Positions 28,351-30,713 of a stretch of DNA of 30,713 nucleotides are shown one piece after another (the first letter of the stretch is position 1; each line of letters opens with the position of its first letter). The stretch spans positions 1 to 30,713 of the forward strand of contig CAVGAH010000008.1 in the NCBI GenBank assembly GCA_963627215.1. The letters run 5' to 3'. The stretch comes from CAKQOE01 sp963627215 (GTDB taxonomy: Bacteria > Bacillota > Clostridia > Peptostreptococcales > Anaerovoracaceae). The notes below the pieces were generated by a model, which was given only the letters and a program-made list of their open reading frames with translations, had not been told where the DNA came from and did no database searches. The position numbers were made by a program, and so were the translations under genes.

Positions 28351-29505
28351 ATGAAAGATTTCATATATGCGGACAACGCGGCGACGACGCGCATCGCTGA
28401 CGAGGTCCTTGAGGCGATGATGCCGTATTTTAAGGAAAATTACGGGAATGCGTCGTCTGTCTATAAATTCGGAAGAGAGAATCATCAGGCTATAGAATCA
28501 GCGCGCAAGACTATAGCGCATCTCATAGGCGCGAGCCCTATGGAGATATTTTTCACGTCATGCGGCTCTGAGTCAGACAACTGGGCGCTCAAAGGCACAA
28601 TGCGCCGTCTGGCGGCTTCTGAGGGCAAGAAGCACCTCATAACGAGCAAGATAGAGCACCATGCGATACTCCACTCTGCAGAGGCGCTCGAGCGCGAGGG
28701 GTTTGAGGTGACTTACCTGCCTGTTGACGAGTACGGGCGTATTTCAGTTCAGTCTGTAAAGGACGCTATCCGCGAGGATACAGGCCTCGTTTCGATCATG
28801 TACGCAAACAACGAGGTCGGAACTATACAGCCAATAAAGGAAATAGGCGAGATATGCCGCGAGGCTGGCGTGCTTTTCCATACAGATGCTGTGCAGGCTG
28901 CCGGAACGCTTCATATAGACGTAAATGAACAGAATATAGATATGCTGTCCATGTCGGCGCACAAGTTCAACGGTCCGAAGGGTATCGGAGTATTCTACTG
29001 CAGGCGCGGTCATTTCCCTGATAATTTCATGGACGGCGGCGCGCAGGAGCGCGGTCACAGAGCGGGAACGGAAAATGTAGCGTATATCATAGGCATGGCA
29101 AAGGCGTTTGAGCTGGCGTGCTCAGAGATGGACGCAAAGGCAGAAAAGCTTGCGGCCATGCGAGACTATATAAAAGAAGGGCTGCTGAAGATACATGATT
29201 CTCAGCTCAACGGCGATCCTGTAAACAGGCTGCCGGGAAATCTTAACGTATCGTTCGCAAAGATAGATGGACAGTCAATGCTCTTTGACCTTGATCTGGA
29301 GGGCGTTGCTGCGTCATCGGGATCAGCCTGCGCGTCAGGCTCGCTCGACCCGAGCCATGTGCTGCTCGCTATGGGGCTGCCGTATGAAATGGCGCACGGC
29401 TCGCTTCGCATATCGCTCGGCCGCTACAATACTATGGAAGAGGCTGACAGGATAATAGCAGCAGTTACAAGCGTTGTTGCGGGGCTTCGTGGGGAGAAGA
29501 AGTAA
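28351..29505 (+). CDS. Cysteine desulfurase (NifS/IscS type, class V aminotransferase)
   Basis: A 384-residue PLP enzyme that removes sulfur from cysteine as an enzyme-bound persulfide. Features: YADNAATT (6-13), CGSESDNWALKG (71-82), H104, HTDAVQAAG (177-185), the Schiff-base lysine K205 in SAHKFNGPKG, and the active-site C327 in SSGSACASG followed by DPSHVL, as in group I enzymes. It starts 3 nt after xdhC and is surely in the same operon. In Rhodobacter capsulatus the desulfurase NifS4 sulfurates Moco on XdhC, so a dedicated Moco-sulfuration role is the likely one here (inference). No iscU or nifU follows, which argues against a general Fe-S role. Confidence 0.92.
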   Translation: MKDFIYADNAATTRIADEVLEAMMPYFKENYGNASSVYKFGRENHQAIESARKTIAHLIGASPMEIFFTSCGSESDNWALKGTMRRLAASEGKKHLITSKIEHHAILHSAEALEREGFEVTYLPVDEYGRISVQSVKDAIREDTGLVSIMYANNEVGTIQPIKEIGEICREAGVLFHTDAVQAAGTLHIDVNEQNIDMLSMSAHKFNGPKGIGVFYCRRGHFPDNFMDGGAQERGHRAGTENVAYIIGMAKAFELACSEMDAKAEKLAAMRDYIKEGLLKIHDSQLNGDPVNRLPGNLNVSFAKIDGQSMLFDLDLEGVAASSGSACASGSLDPSHVLLAMGLPYEMAHGSLRISLGRYNTMEEADRIIAAVTSVVAGLRGEKK

Positions 29506-29530
29506 TAAAAAGAAATAATAAGTAAATATT

Positions 29531-29545
29531 GCGCGCCAGGCGCGC
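29531..29545. repeat. GC-rich 7-1-7 palindrome between nifS and the araC-type gene
   Basis: GCGCGCC-A-GGCGCGC lies in AT-rich surroundings, 26 nt after the nifS stop. It is followed by CCCCTT, not a T-run. A weak role in stopping xdhC-nifS transcription cannot be excluded. Confidence 0.75.
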
Positions 29546-29590
29546 CCCTTAACAGGATATTTAGTTTAGAGTATTTAAATGGAGAATGGT

Positions 29591-30502
29591 ATGGGTGTCG
29601 GTACAGCAGATAATGTAAAAATGAGAGAAACGCCTGCTTACCAGGATACAGCTTTTCCGGTCAGCATGCATATTATAACAAAGACTGATATATTTCCAAA
29701 GGGTCGAGGATTTCATGATATACACTGGCACGATGAAATACAGTTTACATATGTAACGCGTGGAAATATTACGATACAGATAGATGGAAAGCAGTATATA
29801 CTTGAAGAAGGGGAAGCGGCGTTTGTAAGCAGCGGTGTAGTTCACATGACAAGCGCTATGTCTGATGACGGTGAATACGTAGGTTTTATGTTTCCGGAAA
29901 AGCTGCTCGGCTTTTTTGCAGGAAGCCGCATGGAACAGAATTATGTAGTACCGTATGTTACTAATTATGCCCTGTCTGCGATGGTACTGAACAAAAATAC
30001 GGAGGAACACTGGAAGGATGATGTGCTTGAGGATCTTCGCGGGCTTATGGATGTTTTTTTCCGGCATAAGGAATTAGTAGCATATGAGTATGAGATATCT
30101 GTGATATTGGTAAACATATGGCTGAAAATGCTCAGGGGCACAACGAATAGCGTAAGAAAGCCGTCAAAGACATATATCAGGCGTCAGGAGAGGCTGAGAT
30201 GTATGATAAAGTTTATAACTGACCATTACAGTGAGGCCATAACATTAAAAGAAATTGCAGATGCCGCCAGTGTCAGCACAGAGGAAGCCAGACGCTGTTT
30301 TAAGGATGTGTTAAGGGAGAGCCCGGTGCATTATCTTGTATCATATCGTGTAACTATAGGGATGGAGCTGCTCAGAAATACAGATCTTCCTGTCACAGAT
30401 ATAGCATATCGTGTAGGATTTAACGATACGAGCTATTTTATACAGGCATTTAAAACAAAAAATGGAATGACTCCTCGTGATTATCGAAACAAAATATTTT
30501 AA
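29591..30502 (+). CDS. AraC-family transcriptional regulator with cupin sensor domain
   Basis: A 303-residue regulator. The N-terminal half is a cupin-type sensor (HDIHWHDEIQFTYVTRG, then EEGEAAFVSSGVVHM). The C-terminal 100 residues hold two helix-turn-helix motifs: ITLKEIADAASVSTEEARRCFKD and PVTDIAYRVGFNDTSYFIQAF followed by GMTPRDYR, the AraC signature. The ATG at 29591 is preferred because GGAGA lies 5 nt upstream; an in-frame ATG at 29579 overlaps that site. The ligand is unknown. It ends at a long terminator, and repeated sequences just downstream (30614-30662) may be its operators for the next gene, which lies outside the window. Confidence 0.9.
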   Translation: MGVGTADNVKMRETPAYQDTAFPVSMHIITKTDIFPKGRGFHDIHWHDEIQFTYVTRGNITIQIDGKQYILEEGEAAFVSSGVVHMTSAMSDDGEYVGFMFPEKLLGFFAGSRMEQNYVVPYVTNYALSAMVLNKNTEEHWKDDVLEDLRGLMDVFFRHKELVAYEYEISVILVNIWLKMLRGTTNSVRKPSKTYIRRQERLRCMIKFITDHYSEAITLKEIADAASVSTEEARRCFKDVLRESPVHYLVSYRVTIGMELLRNTDLPVTDIAYRVGFNDTSYFIQAFKTKNGMTPRDYRNKIF

Positions 30503-30537
30503 TAAACAATTAGAAATCGTGAGATTTCGTTTGATAA

Positions 30538-30582
30538 AAAGAGCGTGCGTGCTTGAGAAATTCAGGCATGTGCGCTCTTTTT
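30538..30582 (+). terminator. Rho-independent terminator after the araC-type gene
   Basis: A 19-position stem with four G-U pairs, beginning AAAGAGCG (30538) and closing with CGCTCTTT (to 30580), has a GAAAT loop and two further Ts. A smaller hairpin GAAATC-GTGA-GATTTC (30513-30528) precedes it. Confidence 0.8.
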
Positions 30583-30613
30583 GTGTATATATTTATATTT
30601 TATGTGCAAAAAG

Positions 30614-30662
30614 TTTGTGCATATTTTCACATTTACAGCGGACTTTTTTGTGCATTTTTTCA
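30614..30662. repeat. Direct repeat TTTGTGCATWTTTTCA, two copies
   Basis: TTTGTGCATATTTTCA (30614-30629) and TTTGTGCATTTTTTCA (30647-30662) match at 15 of 16 positions. They start 33 nt apart, about three helical turns. A partial TTATGTGCA lies at 30599. Their position just after an AraC-type gene and before the next, unseen gene suggests operators, but this is inference. Confidence 0.5.
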
Positions 30663-30713
30663 TTATTGCTGATTGTAGATTTATAGAAACAAGTATGTTG
30701 GATAGTTATAATG

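Noticed and set aside
30477..30686. 69-codon open frame after the AraC-type gene
   Set aside because: It overlaps the regulator's end, runs through the terminator and has low-complexity AT-rich codons.
1..30713. CRISPR arrays, insertion sequences, prophage genes, tRNA or rRNA
   Set aside because: No regularly spaced repeats, transposase or integrase motifs, phage proteins or RNA gene signatures were seen on either strand.

Overview
The window looks like a chromosomal stretch of an anaerobic, fermentative Bacillota of the class Clostridia. The signs are a trimeric electron-bifurcating type [FeFe]-hydrogenase, strong AGGAGG ribosome binding sites, sigma-A-like promoters, intrinsic terminators with T-tracts, some TTG starts, an S-layer-homology protein, and molybdenum-hydroxylase maturation genes of the kind found in purinolytic and selenium-using clostridia. 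The genus cannot be fixed from this sequence. I see no phage, transposase, rRNA, tRNA or CRISPR array. One run of 16 Ns (2997-3012) marks an assembly gap.

Layout. 1-810: serC (minus, cut by the window edge), divergent from a D-alanyl-D-alanine carboxypeptidase gene (1149-2771). 3067-7358: hydC-hydB-hydA, encoding the NuoE-like, NuoF-like and H-cluster subunits of a soluble NAD(H)/ferredoxin hydrogenase, with its own promoter and a strong terminator. 7619-10175: two PLP enzymes of amino-acid synthesis, MetY-like and HisC. 10420-13336: uvrC and a membrane-anchored amidase, ending at a bidirectional terminator facing a small DUF1292-type gene. 14162-17624: an SLH/transglutaminase-like surface protein and a PepD-type dipeptidase. 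17845-21443: a heterodimeric ABC exporter. 21527-23230: a MOSC-MoeA fusion. 23400-25857: typA and a DtxR/MntR-like regulator. 26030-26428: a MoaE-like gene. 26577-26795: a cold-shock gene (minus). 27304-29505: xdhC and a nifS-type cysteine desulfurase. 29591-30502: an AraC-family regulator.

Genes acting together: the three hydrogenase subunits form one complex. MOSC-MoeA, MoaE-like, XdhC and NifS-like proteins form a coherent set for making and sulfurating molybdenum cofactor, although no molybdoenzyme lies in the window. SerC, MetY and HisC are amino-acid biosynthesis. The carboxypeptidase, amidase and SLH protein work at the cell surface.

The most interesting signal is non-coding. Two copies of a ~95-nt element, upstream of uvrC (10298-10390) and of the ABC exporter (17646-17742), share a nearly invariant 39-nt core closed by nested helices with compensatory changes. 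This is what a cis-regulatory RNA or riboswitch-like family looks like, and I do not recognise it as a known class. A shorter relative with a possible terminator lies in the leader of the SLH gene (14070-14136). A second signal is a family of short GC-rich perfect palindromes (7-nt arms, one central base). They are concentrated between genes and also lie inside some genes.
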